DNA of 64,000 nt from JAYFQF01 sp034927285 (GCA_034927285.1 JAYFQF010000004.1:75100-139099); one strand, 5' to 3'. Positions 1 through 8,688 are shown, counted from the stretch's first letter. A program made the numbers and translations. Notes: generated from the sequence alone by a model not told the origin.

Positions 1-1029
1 CTGCGCAAATGCAATCTTGCCCTGATCGTTGCCGACGCCCGGCAGGGCCTCTCGGAATTTGAAACGGAATTCATCGACCAGCTCAAGGGGCGGAAAATCC
101 CTGCCGTTCTGGTGCTGAACAAATGCGACCAATGCGAGGGGGCAGCGCCCGGCCCGGAGGAACTGAAAAGGATCCGTGAGCTTGTCCGGATCCCTGTGGT
201 ATTGGCCAGCGCCGCCACCGGGACCGGAATTGACGAAATCAAAAAAGAGATCGTTTTAAATTCCGGCCTGGAAGAGGCTGAACCGGCTCTGGTGGGGGAT
301 TTGATCCGGCCCGGAGATATCGCCGTGCTGGTGACGCCTATCGACAAGGGGGCTCCCAAGGGCCGGCTGATCCTTCCTCAGCAGCAGACGATCCGCGAGA
401 TTATCGAAAGGGACGCCACGGCGGTGATCACGAAGGAAAATGGGCTTGGGCTGACTCTTCAGGGGCTGAAAAGTCCTCCCGCCATCGTGATCACCGATTC
501 CCAGGCCTTTCGTCAGGTGTCCGAGGCCACCCCCGCCGGGATCCCCATGACCTCCTTTTCCATTTTGTTTGCCCGGCAAAAAGCGGATCTTACGGAAATG
601 GTCAGGGGAGTTAAGCGAATGGAAACCCTTGCTTCCGGGGACAGGGTCCTGATCGTGGAGGGCTGCACCCATCACCGGCAGTCCGACGACATCGGCAAGG
701 TGAAAATCCCCCGCTGGATCCGTCAGATCTCGGGGGCGGACATCCGGTTTGAATGGGCCAGCGGCGCCTGTTACCCCAAGGATATCTCCGGTTATGACCT
801 GATCATCCATTGCGGCGGCTGTATGCTGAACCGCAGGGAAATGCAGTACCGGACAGAGAAGGCACGGGAACAGGGAGTAGCCATCACTAATTACGGGGTC
901 CTGATCGCTTATGTTATGGGCATCCTGCCCAGAGCCCTGGCTCCCTTCCCTGCCGCCAGCCTTGTGTTGGCCGGCGGCAGCTCTCCTTCAGGGGAGGCTG
1001 CTCTTTCAACGGATTTTTCCCGGCACTGA
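1..1029 (+). CDS. hydF: [FeFe]-hydrogenase H-cluster maturation GTPase HydF (5' end missing)
   Basis: The reading frame is open from the first base, so the N-terminal part with the GTPase P-loop lies outside the window. What remains starts in the G domain: a DARQG stretch and the guanine-specificity NKCD motif are visible. The C-terminal half carries the cluster-binding cysteines of HydF, a CTH (CxH) motif followed about 50 residues later by HCGGC (CxxC). HydF is the scaffold that carries the 2Fe precursor made by HydE and HydG and delivers it to apo-hydrogenase. HydE and HydG are not in the window. A hairpin terminator follows at 1072-1112. Confident on family and function. Confidence 0.95.
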   Translation: MRKCNLALIVADARQGLSEFETEFIDQLKGRKIPAVLVLNKCDQCEGAAPGPEELKRIRELVRIPVVLASAATGTGIDEIKKEIVLNSGLEEAEPALVGDLIRPGDIAVLVTPIDKGAPKGRLILPQQQTIREIIERDATAVITKENGLGLTLQGLKSPPAIVITDSQAFRQVSEATPAGIPMTSFSILFARQKADLTEMVRGVKRMETLASGDRVLIVEGCTHHRQSDDIGKVKIPRWIRQISGADIRFEWASGACYPKDISGYDLIIHCGGCMLNRREMQYRTEKAREQGVAITNYGVLIAYVMGILPRALAPFPAASLVLAGGSSPSGEAALSTDFSRH

Positions 1030-1071
1030 CAGGAGGAAAGAGGCCTGAAGGCAGGTAAAGAACAAGAGAAA

Positions 1072-1112
1072 GGGCGGCCCCGGAGAAGGGATATTTCCGG
1101 ACCGCCTTTTTC
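1072..1112 (+). terminator. Rho-independent terminator after hydF
   Basis: A GGCGG/CCGCC stem with an inner CCGGA/TCCGG pairing is followed by TTTTT, 40-80 bases after the hydF stop. Confidence 0.75.
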
Positions 1113-1143
1113 TTTTGGATTTTTAAGAAAGTTAACTGAAGTT

Positions 1144-1168
1144 AGGCATAACAAACTTTGTTATGCCT
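1144..1168. repeat. Perfect 12-bp palindrome with 1-base centre
   Basis: AGGCATAACAAA, C, TTTGTTATGCCT. The arms match exactly. It lies just behind the hydF terminator and has only a short T stretch after it, so it may be an operator or a second weak terminator. Confidence 0.6.
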
Positions 1169-1487
1169 TTGATAAAAAAACGGGAAAAACCAAAAAGTCT
1201 TAACGGGGATAAAGATTTGCAAAAAGGATTTTTAACCGGAGCATATATTTTTTTTGCGAGATTTTGCAGTATATAAATTATTTTTACGGTAAAATTAACA
1301 AAGGTAAAATCGTTTTGTCGGCCTTTTTGCAGGTAGATCAAAGCTATTTTGCAAATGCTTCGCAAAAAATATATGGAAAATCCAATTTTATAAGAAAATA
1401 TTTGTGAGAATTTGCAAGTGACTAGCAGGAAAATGCAAATCGTCGTCGAATCTTGTATTCTGTGCCCAACAAGAGGAATATGGCATT

Positions 1488-1518
1488 TTTTCTTTGGAAA
1501 GGAGGAGTCCAAAGAAAA
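1488..1518 (+). promoter_or_regulatory. Hairpin presenting a Shine-Dalgarno word in its loop
   Basis: The 11-base arms TTTTCTTTGGA (1488-1498) and TCCAAAGAAAA (1508-1518) are exact complements around the 9-base loop AAGGAGGAG. No start codon lies at a usable distance behind this SD word; the permease has its own SD (AAAGGGG) and ATG at 1559. It may act as a 5' mRNA stabiliser like the STAB-SD of Bacillus thuringiensis cry3A, or as a regulatory hairpin. Confidence 0.5.
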
Positions 1519-1558
1519 GACCGGATTTCGGGGCAAAATAATCGAAAGGGGATTCAAA

Positions 1559-2938
1559 ATGGAAATTACGTTGAACGCACTACATTATATTTATTTGATC
1601 GGCGTTTTAGTCGTATTAGGCGCGATGATCGCGCGTAAAGACACTGTATTGCCTTGTATCGTATTTACATTTGCTCTCGGTTTTGCTGCCTCCGGCAATA
1701 TCGTTGGCGCACTCCAGGTTAACTATAACGCACTCGTTTATGCAGGCAGTGAATTCTTCGGTATTATTGCCACCATCGCCATGATGGTCGCCATGGCCAA
1801 GCAGATGGCGGACATGGGGACCGACCGGATGATGATGGACCCCATGGCCAATTTGATGAAAACTCCGGATGTGGCCTTCTTTGTCCTGGGCATCGCCATG
1901 GCGATCGTCACGGTTTTGATCTGGCCCTCTCCCGCAGTAGCTTTGATCGGCGGTTTGTTAACTCCTATCGCCATCCGGGCGGGATTGCCGGCTATCGGCG
2001 CCGCTATCGCCATGAACATCTTTGGTCACGGCTTTGCCTTTGCCTTTGACCCTGTTATCCAGGGCGCACCGGGTGTAACCGCCGGCCCTGCCGGCATCGG
2101 CTCCTGGGACATTATCAGCAAGGGCGCTCCCATCTTCACCGTCATCGGCATCGTTGCCGTGGTTCTGTCTTACATCTTCCTGAAAAAGGACATGGTAAAG
2201 AATAAAGCACGCTATGATGAAGAGAGAAGAATCGCTCTGGCGGAAACCAAGGATACCGGTGAGGCTCACGGCGCCGCCAAATTCATGGTAGTCTTAACTC
2301 CTATCGCCTTTGTCGTGGTAATCTATCTGATGCTGTCCAATGAAGTCCGCGGCGGCGACGCCACCGCCATGATCACCGGTACCGCCATGGTGCTGATGAC
2401 CCTGGGCGCCATCCTGCAGCACGGGTTTGACGCTCTGGAAAAAATCGTGGATTATGTCCGGGACGGCTTTGCCTTCGGCATGAAGATCTTTGCTCCCGTA
2501 GTTATTATCGGCGGCTTCTTCTTCATCGGCGGCGGCGGCGTCAGCGCTATTCTCCAGGGCGAGTTCCAGCAGGGGCTCCTGATGGACTGGGGCTGGTGGC
2601 TGGCGGACAAGGTGCCCCTTTCCAAATATCCTGTAGCTACGCTGATGCTGGTGATCGGCGGAATCACCGGTTTGGACGGTTCCGGTTTCTCCGGTCTGCC
2701 TCTGGTGGGTTCCATGGCCCTCTCCTTCGGTGAGGCGGTGGGCCTGAACGTTCCCGTTCTGGCCGCTATCGGACAGAGCGGCGCTCAGTGGGTCGGCGGC
2801 GGTACCATTATTCCCTGGGCCGTCATCCCCGTTGCCGCCATGTGCGGTGTGGACCCCGGCGAGCTGGCCCGCAGAAATACGATCCCCGTATTGGCGGCCC
2901 TGTTCTGCGGCCTTTTGGTCTCCTTCTTCCTGCTCTAG
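1559..2938 (+). CDS. Large integral membrane permease, substrate unknown
   Basis: A very hydrophobic protein of 459 residues with roughly a dozen membrane segments, long Ala/Gly/Ile-rich helices and conserved-looking loops such as WPSPAVALIGG and GLDGSGFSGLPLVG. It looks like a secondary transporter of the ion-transporter superfamily (organic acid or gluconate/citrate type), but I do not recognise the exact family or substrate. The ATG at 1559 is chosen because AAAGGGG lies 7-8 bases upstream; the open frame extends to 1412 but upstream of that ATG the translation is low quality. It is transcribed alone from a long AT-rich leader and ended by hairpins at 2985-3029 and 3090-3114. Confidence 0.75.
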   Translation: MEITLNALHYIYLIGVLVVLGAMIARKDTVLPCIVFTFALGFAASGNIVGALQVNYNALVYAGSEFFGIIATIAMMVAMAKQMADMGTDRMMMDPMANLMKTPDVAFFVLGIAMAIVTVLIWPSPAVALIGGLLTPIAIRAGLPAIGAAIAMNIFGHGFAFAFDPVIQGAPGVTAGPAGIGSWDIISKGAPIFTVIGIVAVVLSYIFLKKDMVKNKARYDEERRIALAETKDTGEAHGAAKFMVVLTPIAFVVVIYLMLSNEVRGGDATAMITGTAMVLMTLGAILQHGFDALEKIVDYVRDGFAFGMKIFAPVVIIGGFFFIGGGGVSAILQGEFQQGLLMDWGWWLADKVPLSKYPVATLMLVIGGITGLDGSGFSGLPLVGSMALSFGEAVGLNVPVLAAIGQSGAQWVGGGTIIPWAVIPVAAMCGVDPGELARRNTIPVLAALFCGLLVSFFLL

Positions 2939-2984
2939 TTGTTAAAGAGGGAAATGACCGGAATCCTTTAATACAAACAAAGAC

Positions 2985-3029
2985 GGGCGTGTCGCTTTGC
3001 GTTTCAAATTAACGTTTGGCGGCACGCCC
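2985..3029 (+). terminator. Hairpin after the permease gene
   Basis: GGGCGTGTCGC (2985-2995) pairs with GCGGCACGCCC (3019-3029) over 11 bp with one wobble. Only a weak T stretch follows, so termination may depend on the next hairpin. Confidence 0.5.
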
Positions 3030-3089
3030 TTATTGGTCAGCCGATGCCGCTGTTAAATCATTGAATATGCCGAGCTTTCCTTTTTTATG

Positions 3090-3114
3090 GCTGGTCCGTG
3101 GGATCAGCTTTTTT
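3090..3114 (+). terminator. Rho-independent terminator
   Basis: GCTGGTCC (3090-3097), a GTG loop, GGATCAGC (3101-3108), then six T. An 8-bp stem with one wobble. Confidence 0.65.
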
Positions 3115-3310
3115 ATTTCGGCGGCAAGTATGTCTGCAAGATAATCAGTTATCAAATTATTATTACAATTTACTGCGCTATTATGATATAAACAGACCAT
3201 ATTGGAAAATATAATTTCACACTTGAAAGATATCGTTTCATCATTGAACCGTCCGTAACACCAAATGTAAAAAAACGGCATAATTCTCCCTTTTTGTACC
3301 TTTTTTCCAT

Positions 3311-3326
3311 TGGCACGGTACTTGCT
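3311..3326 (+). promoter_or_regulatory. Sigma-54 (RpoN) promoter
   Basis: TGGCACGGTACTTGCT matches the -24/-12 consensus TGGCACG-N4-TTGCW at every defined position, with the GG and GC at the required spacing. Transcription would begin near 3337, 17 bases before the ATG of the chemoreceptor-like gene. Such a promoter needs an enhancer-binding ATPase activator, which is not in this window. Confidence 0.85.
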
Positions 3327-3353
3327 GATTGATATAGCCATGGGGGTGTGATC

Positions 3354-4193
3354 ATGAACAGTAATGAAGAAGTTTATAAATACTACAAAGAGGTTCTGCC
3401 CAGAATCCATGCCCTGATGGATGGCGAGCAAGGGGTTACCCTGACTGACCGGGAGAAAATTTTAATCTATATCCCGGCTAGAAAACTGGATTTAAAAGCC
3501 TACCCGGGCACTGAGTTAAAGGAAGGCAGCGGAATATATAAAGCGGTACATGAAAACAGGCGGGTCGCCACCAGGGTGGACCGGGCGCTTTACGGCGTCC
3601 CTTACATCGCTACGGCCAGCCCCATCCATAACGATCAGAATGAAGTGATCGGTTCCATCGCGCTGACAAAACCGGTGGACATGCAGGAAGACTTAAAGAA
3701 CATGTCCGGCCGCCTGGATGAAACCATCACCACTCTGGCGGCAACGACCCAGGAGGTAGCGGCCCAGACCGGGGAAATTACGTCCGTATGCCAAAACCTG
3801 GCGGCTATCACAAAAGAATCCAACGGCAGGGTGCATGAAACCGATCAAATCCTGGGGTTTGTTAAAAACATCGCCAGTCAGACCAATCTCCTGGGCTTAA
3901 ACGCCGCCATCGAAGCGGCCCGGGTAGGCCAGCAGGGCCGCGGTTTTGGCGTCGTAGCCGATGAAATCCGCAATTTGGCGGCCAGCAGCAACGAATCGAT
4001 CACCAAAATCTCCGATGTGATCAAGTTTATCCAGGAGGATAGCGATCATATGGCGGAAAAGGTGGGAGAAATCAACCGAATCATCAACCAGATTTCCGAA
4101 ACCATGGCCGATGTGGCTTCCGCCCTGGAGCAGGCCGGCACCGATGTGCATAACCTGGATGAGATGGCGGATAAGCTGAACCTTTCCGAATGA
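3354..4193 (+). CDS. Soluble methyl-accepting chemotaxis-type sensor protein
   Basis: A 279-residue protein without signal peptide or membrane segment. Residues about 1-115 form a small sensor-like domain (it contains a GVPYIATASPIHN stretch typical of PAS/cache-like folds); residues about 120-275 are a short MCP signalling domain with the conserved hairpin tip (TNLLGLNAAIEAARVGQQG, then GFGVVADEIRNLA). It should signal to CheA/CheW or a similar kinase from the cytoplasm. The ATG at 3354 has GGGGGTG six bases upstream; a GTG at 3348 would lie inside that site. Expression is predicted from the sigma-54 promoter at 3311, which ties it to the nitrogen/amino-acid type regulons that sigma-54 controls in Clostridia (inference). 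Confidence 0.85.
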   Translation: MNSNEEVYKYYKEVLPRIHALMDGEQGVTLTDREKILIYIPARKLDLKAYPGTELKEGSGIYKAVHENRRVATRVDRALYGVPYIATASPIHNDQNEVIGSIALTKPVDMQEDLKNMSGRLDETITTLAATTQEVAAQTGEITSVCQNLAAITKESNGRVHETDQILGFVKNIASQTNLLGLNAAIEAARVGQQGRGFGVVADEIRNLAASSNESITKISDVIKFIQEDSDHMAEKVGEINRIINQISETMADVASALEQAGTDVHNLDEMADKLNLSE

Positions 4194-4246
4194 TGAGCGT
4201 TTAAGAGTATTTCATATTTAAATATAAATGGACAGATTGCCGCAAT

Positions 4247-4288
4247 AAAAATCACCTCTCCGGTCATTCCCGGCGGGGTGATTTTTTC
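4247..4288 (+). terminator. Rho-independent terminator after the chemoreceptor-like gene
   Basis: AAAATCACC pairs with GGTGATTTT across a GC-rich loop and runs into six T. Confidence 0.75.
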
Positions 4289-4318
4289 AAGCCTCAGGAA
4301 ATCAACGCAGACGGGGAT

Positions 4319-4346
4319 TTGCAGCTTTTTAAGAAAATGGTATACT
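4319..4346 (+). promoter_or_regulatory. Sigma-A promoter of the cardiolipin synthase gene
   Basis: TTGCAG (4319-4324), 16 bases, TATACT (4341-4346) with a TG one base before the -10 (extended -10). Confidence 0.65.
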
Positions 4347-4396
4347 AGACCAATGGGTTTAAGAATTCTCAAAGCGCAAAGGAAAGGAGAAGAGAG

Positions 4397-5935
4397 ATGC
4401 GGAAAAAATGGTTCCGGCCGTTATTCAGGCGCCGGCTGATCGTGGCCATGCTTTTGATCCTCCAGATATTGGTCATGATCTACCTGGTGGTCAGCACCAG
4501 CCATAGCGCCGAATGGATCAATGCCGCCCTGACTCTGATCAGCTTTTGTGTGGTAATCTATGTGGTCAGCCGGGACAGCAATACGGATTATAAAATGAGC
4601 TGGATCATTCAGATACTGGCTTTTCCGATCTTCGGCGGCCTTTTTTACCTGGTATTTAATTTTCAGAGGTCCACCAAAAAAATGGAGGAGCGTCAAAAAG
4701 AAGTGGAGAGCAAGACCCGGGAGCTCTTCCTTTTGGCGGGGGACCGCTATGAAAAAGCCCTTGCCATCGCTCCGGAATGCCGCCCCCAGCTTTTTTATCT
4801 GCAGAATTATGCCGGCTTTCCCGTCTACCAAAAGACCCAAACCTTTTACCTGACGCCGGGAGAAGCGATGTTTGAGGCGCTGAAAACGGAACTCCGCAAA
4901 GCGGAACATTATATTTTTCTGGAGTTTTTTATTATCGAAGAAGGACTGATGTGGGATTCCATCCTGGAGATTCTGAAGGAACGGGCCGCCGCCGGCGTGG
5001 AGGTAAGGCTGATCTATGACGACATGGGATGCTTTTTTCTCCTGCCGAAAGACTATCCGGAACAGCTGGCGGCCTGCGGTATCCGCTGCACTGTGTTCAA
5101 CCCCTTCCGGCCGGTGCTTTCCGTCCTGCAAAACAACCGGGATCACCGCAAAATCGTCGCCATCGACGGTAAAGTGGCCTTTACCGGGGGGATCAACCTG
5201 GCGGATGAATATATTAATGCCATTGAAAAATACGGGCATTGGAAAGACGCCGCTATTATGCTGAAAGGGGAGGCGGCCTGGAGTTTTTCCCTGATGTTTT
5301 TGCAGATGTGGAATACCTGCAATACAGGGCAGGAGGAAGAATACCTCCGGTATTACCCCTGGCAGGAGCAAGAATGCACTGAAGCCGACGACGGCCTGGT
5401 GCAGCCCTATTGCGACAGCCCTATGGACAGGGAGAATGTGGGGGAGCAGGTTTATCTGCAGATCATTAATAATGCCAAGGACTATGTATATATCAATACG
5501 CCTTATTTGGTCATCGACGAGCTTTTGGTCTCAGCCCTTTCCCAGGCGGCCAAAAGCGGCGTGGACGTCCGGATCGTGACGCCCTACCGCTGGGACAAGA
5601 AGCTGGTACATATGACCACCCGGTCCTACTATCGTCAGCTGATCGCGGCGGGAGTGCGGATCTATGAGTACAGCAAGGGCTTCATTCATTCCAAGACCTT
5701 TGTGGCCGATGACAAAGTGGCTACGGTGGGCACGACGAACCTGGATTTCCGCAGCCTCTATCTGCATTTTGAATGCGGCACCTGGCTTTATGGCAGCCGG
5801 GCCGTCTGGCAGGTAAAGGAGGATTTCCTGGCAACCCTGGACAGCTGCCACGAAATCCAGCCAAAGGACTGCTGCAACAGCTTTTTGATGCAGCTGGTCC
5901 AGGATGTGCTGCGTCTGTTTGCTCCGCTGATGTAG
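4397..5935 (+). CDS. cls: Cardiolipin synthase
   Basis: Joins two phosphatidylglycerol molecules into cardiolipin and glycerol at the membrane. The 512-residue protein has two N-terminal membrane helices (about residues 10-60), a short charged linker, and two phospholipase D catalytic motifs: HxK at H250/K252 followed by FTGGINLADEY, and HSK at H431/K433 followed by TVGTTNLDFRS. Length and layout fit bacterial ClsA-type enzymes. The ATG has AAAGGAGAAGAGAG directly upstream. It is monocistronic, with its own promoter and a very strong shared terminator at 5990-6050. Confidence 0.95.
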   Translation: MRKKWFRPLFRRRLIVAMLLILQILVMIYLVVSTSHSAEWINAALTLISFCVVIYVVSRDSNTDYKMSWIIQILAFPIFGGLFYLVFNFQRSTKKMEERQKEVESKTRELFLLAGDRYEKALAIAPECRPQLFYLQNYAGFPVYQKTQTFYLTPGEAMFEALKTELRKAEHYIFLEFFIIEEGLMWDSILEILKERAAAGVEVRLIYDDMGCFFLLPKDYPEQLAACGIRCTVFNPFRPVLSVLQNNRDHRKIVAIDGKVAFTGGINLADEYINAIEKYGHWKDAAIMLKGEAAWSFSLMFLQMWNTCNTGQEEEYLRYYPWQEQECTEADDGLVQPYCDSPMDRENVGEQVYLQIINNAKDYVYINTPYLVIDELLVSALSQAAKSGVDVRIVTPYRWDKKLVHMTTRSYYRQLIAAGVRIYEYSKGFIHSKTFVADDKVATVGTTNLDFRSLYLHFECGTWLYGSRAVWQVKEDFLATLDSCHEIQPKDCCNSFLMQLVQDVLRLFAPLM

Positions 5936-5989
5936 GATCCGGCAGCCTGATCCTTAATTTTATTGGGCTCGAAGCGGCCCAAAGAGATA

Positions 5990-6050
5990 AAATGCTCCCG
6001 GCAAAGCCCAGACGGTTTAACTTCGTCTGGCGGCTTTGCCGGGAGCATTT
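5990..6050. terminator. Strong bidirectional terminator between convergent cls and metH
   Basis: The 19-base arms 5990-6008 and 6032-6050 are exact complements (AAATGCTCCCGGCAAAGCC on the left), extended inward by CAGACG/CGTCTG with a small bulge. The AAAT/ATTT ends give a short U tract in either direction. Confidence 0.85.
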
Positions 6051-6119
6051 CAGATTTAAAGCGATCTGTGGCCGGTTTGGCGATCCCTCAGGCTTTGCCG
6101 GCAGGCCCCGGATCAAGGG

Positions 6120-8642
6120 TCAGTCCAGCAGGCGGCGGATGATGTGATGCGCCTCGGCGGCATCCTTTACGTAAGCGTCGGCGCCGATGGAGTCGGCGTA
6201 ATCCTTGGTCAGCACCGCGCCGCCCACGATAACGCTGACCGGCAGGTGCTCCTTGCGGATCTCTTCGATAATGGGAGCCATCTCCGTCATGGTGGTGGTC
6301 ATCAGGGCCGACAGTCCCAGCACCTGGGCCTGATGTTCTTTTACCGCGTCGATGAATTGCCGGGAAGGGACATTCTTGCCCAGATCCACGATCTGATAGC
6401 CATAGCTTTCCAACAGAGCTTTTACGATATTTTTTCCGATGTCATGGACATCCCCCGCCACAGCTCCCAGCACCACAGTTTCCCGGATCTGGGGCGCTTC
6501 CGAGGGCAGGGCTTTCTTCAGGTAATCGAAGGCGCAGCGGGCGCCGTCGGCGGTCAAAAGCAGCTGTGGCAGGAAGGTTTCCCCCTTGGCAAAGCTGTCG
6601 CCGGAAATCTCCAGGGCAGGGATAACGGCCTGAGCCACCAACTCCAGGAAGTTGCGGCTGGGCAGGAGTTTTTCGATCTGCTCCGGGATGACTTCTTCAT
6701 TGCCGTTCAGGATGGCCTGCTGCAGTTCCAGAAGCTGTCCTTTCAAGGCCGGCGGGGTATCCTCGGGGATCGCTCCCGCCCCGGTTTTGCCGCCGCCGCC
6801 GGCAAGAGTGGCCTCCATGGCCTCCACAATGGCTTTGGGATTGGCGGAAGCTTTCGGCCGGGCCAGGGATTGGGCAGCCTCTTCCGCCGCCAGGGCTTCC
6901 TCCCGTTTGGTTTGCTGGATATAACGCAGACCGTGGGGATCCCGGCCGGACAACATGGCCCCCGCCGCCAGGGTTTGCCGGATGCCGGCATCCAGCGGGT
7001 TGGCGATGACGGCGTCCAGTCCGGCCTCCAGGGCCTGGGCTAAAAAAGCCTGGTTCAGCCAGGGCCTTTTGGGCAGGCCGTGAGAAATATTGCTTAAGCC
7101 CAGAACAGTCACCAGGCCCAGCTCTTCTTTTACCAAGCGGATGGCTTTCAGGGTTTCCCGGGACAGGGCCGGATCGGTGGCGCAGGACATGACCAGGCAG
7201 TCGATATAGACGTCTTCTTTGGCGATTCCGTATTCCAGAGCCTTGTCAAGAATCCGTCGGGCAATGGCCAGCCGGCCCTCTGCCTTATCCGGGATGCCCC
7301 TGCTGTCCAGGGTAAGACCCAGGACGGCGGCGCCGTATTGTTTGGCTAAAGGCAGGATCTTTTCCAGGCTGCCGGCCTCTCCGTTTACGGAATTGATCAA
7401 AGCCTTGCCCTGGAAATGGATCAGCGCCTGTTCAAGAGCAAGGGGGTTGACGGAGTCGATGACCAGCGGGCAATCCAGAATCTGCTGTAAGCGGTAAGAA
7501 GTGCGCAGCAGGTCATTTACCTCGTCGCCGCCGGCCATGCCGGCGTTCACATCCAAAAGGTCCGCTCCCGCATGGATCTGTTTGACCCCTTCCTGAATCA
7601 GCGGGCTGTAGTTGCCCTCCAGAAGAGCTTCGGCCAGGGTTTTCCTGGCGGTGGGATTAATCCGCTCGCCGATCAGCCGGGGCGGAAAGCCGTTCCCCAG
7701 AAAAATAGTTTTGGAACGGGAAGAGAGGGTAGAGGAGGGCTGCGGCGGTTCCAGAACCTTCAGGCCGTCCCGGATTGCCGCCTCCACTTTACGGGTGATG
7801 GCTTTGGTATGCTCCGGCGTGCTGCCGCAGCAGCTGCCGATATAACGGACCCCCAGCTCCAGCATCATGGGGACGAAATCGGCCATTTCTTCAGGCGACA
7901 TGGGAAAGACGGATTTGCCTTCCGTTAAGACCGGCAGTCCGGCGTTTGGTTCCACCAAAAGGGGCAGGCTGCAGGTCTTCCGGTAGCTGTCCAGGACGGA
8001 CAGCATTTCCTCAGGGCCAAAGCCGCAGTTTACGCCCAGCATATCCGCGCCCAGGGCGGTAAAGATCGAAGCCGCCGTTACCGGATCGGTGCCGGTCAGG
8101 GTTCGCAGGTTCAGGTCGTAAGTCAGGGAAACGGCCACCGGCAAAGAGGTAACGTCCCTGGCCGCCAGATAGGCGGCCCTGGCCTCACCCAGATCGGAAA
8201 AGGTCTGTAAATAGATCATATCGGCCCCGGCCAGGGACAAGGCCTGAATCTGTTCGGCAAATACCTCTTTCAGTTCCAGAAAAGGCACTGTTCCCACGGG
8301 GCGGGGAAACTGGCCGGTGGGACCCACGAGCCCGGCCACAAACCCCTGGGGCCCCGCGGCTTCCCTGGCCAGCTTCACAGCCAGGGTGTTTATCTCCCGA
8401 ACCTTGTCCTGACAATGGAATTCGGTCAGCTTCAGGCGGTTGGCGCCGAAAGTGTTGGTTTCGATGATCTGTGCCCCGGCTTTGGCATAGGAAATCTGGA
8501 TATCCAAAATCCGTTGGGGGTCCTCCAGCATCAATACCTCGGGACTGCCGCCGGCGGGAAGGCCCTGGGACTGCAGCATAGTGCCCATAGCGCCGTCGGC
8601 TACCAATACCTGTTGTTGAAACGCTTCCATGATCTGATACAT
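6120..8642 (-). CDS. metH: Cobalamin-dependent methionine synthase, short form without activation domain
   Basis: Transfers a methyl group from methyltetrahydrofolate through B12 to homocysteine. Domains in order: homocysteine-binding barrel (about 1-300) with zinc ligands C206 (VNCGFG) and C271/C272 (SCCGS); pterin-binding barrel (about 320-585); a Gly/Ala-rich linker; B12 cap (about 640-720); B12-binding domain with the DxHxxG motif, H733 being the lower cobalt ligand. The C-terminal AdoMet-dependent reactivation domain of E. coli MetH is absent, as in many anaerobes, so reactivation must use another protein. The ATG at 8642 is preceded by GGAGG at 8 bases; an in-frame TTG at 8657 overlaps that site. 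840 residues. Confidence 0.93.
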   Translation of the reverse strand: MYQIMEAFQQQVLVADGAMGTMLQSQGLPAGGSPEVLMLEDPQRILDIQISYAKAGAQIIETNTFGANRLKLTEFHCQDKVREINTLAVKLAREAAGPQGFVAGLVGPTGQFPRPVGTVPFLELKEVFAEQIQALSLAGADMIYLQTFSDLGEARAAYLAARDVTSLPVAVSLTYDLNLRTLTGTDPVTAASIFTALGADMLGVNCGFGPEEMLSVLDSYRKTCSLPLLVEPNAGLPVLTEGKSVFPMSPEEMADFVPMMLELGVRYIGSCCGSTPEHTKAITRKVEAAIRDGLKVLEPPQPSSTLSSRSKTIFLGNGFPPRLIGERINPTARKTLAEALLEGNYSPLIQEGVKQIHAGADLLDVNAGMAGGDEVNDLLRTSYRLQQILDCPLVIDSVNPLALEQALIHFQGKALINSVNGEAGSLEKILPLAKQYGAAVLGLTLDSRGIPDKAEGRLAIARRILDKALEYGIAKEDVYIDCLVMSCATDPALSRETLKAIRLVKEELGLVTVLGLSNISHGLPKRPWLNQAFLAQALEAGLDAVIANPLDAGIRQTLAAGAMLSGRDPHGLRYIQQTKREEALAAEEAAQSLARPKASANPKAIVEAMEATLAGGGGKTGAGAIPEDTPPALKGQLLELQQAILNGNEEVIPEQIEKLLPSRNFLELVAQAVIPALEISGDSFAKGETFLPQLLLTADGARCAFDYLKKALPSEAPQIRETVVLGAVAGDVHDIGKNIVKALLESYGYQIVDLGKNVPSRQFIDAVKEHQAQVLGLSALMTTTMTEMAPIIEEIRKEHLPVSVIVGGAVLTKDYADSIGADAYVKDAAEAHHIIRRLLD

Positions 8643-8688
8643 CACTAATGCCTCCAAAATCTCTGATTCAACAATTTTAACAGAAAAA

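Larger units (their letters stand above)
1113..1558 (+). other. AT-rich intergenic leader of the permease gene
   Basis: About 450 bases without a convincing gene, much richer in A and T than the coding regions. It holds a perfect palindrome (1144-1168), several TTTGCAA-like words (near 1216, 1263, 1350, 1411, 1433), two imperfect direct repeats (1253-1269 and 1401-1417) and a hairpin with a Shine-Dalgarno word in its loop (1488-1518). An open frame on the minus strand (1132-1557) has no ribosome binding site and resembles random AT-rich translation. No clear sigma-A or sigma-54 promoter was found here by eye. Confidence 0.6.
2939..3353 (+). other. Intergenic region between permease and chemoreceptor-like gene
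   Basis: Holds two terminator-like hairpins in its first half and a sigma-54 promoter in its last 45 bases. The stretch between (about 3115-3300) is AT-rich with no gene seen and could hold binding sites for a sigma-54 activator. Confidence 0.6.

Noticed and set aside
1479..1500. Possible sigma-54 promoter before the permease (TGGCA followed by CTTTGG)
   Set aside because: The -12 GC is missing and the spacing is wrong; the bases form the left arm of the SD hairpin instead.
1132..1557. 141-codon minus-strand open frame in the permease leader
   Set aside because: No ribosome binding site, translation is Ile/Phe/Lys-rich as expected of random AT-rich DNA, and it covers clear regulatory repeats.
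4421..5371. 316-codon minus-strand open frame
   Set aside because: Antisense to cardiolipin synthase with intact catalytic motifs.
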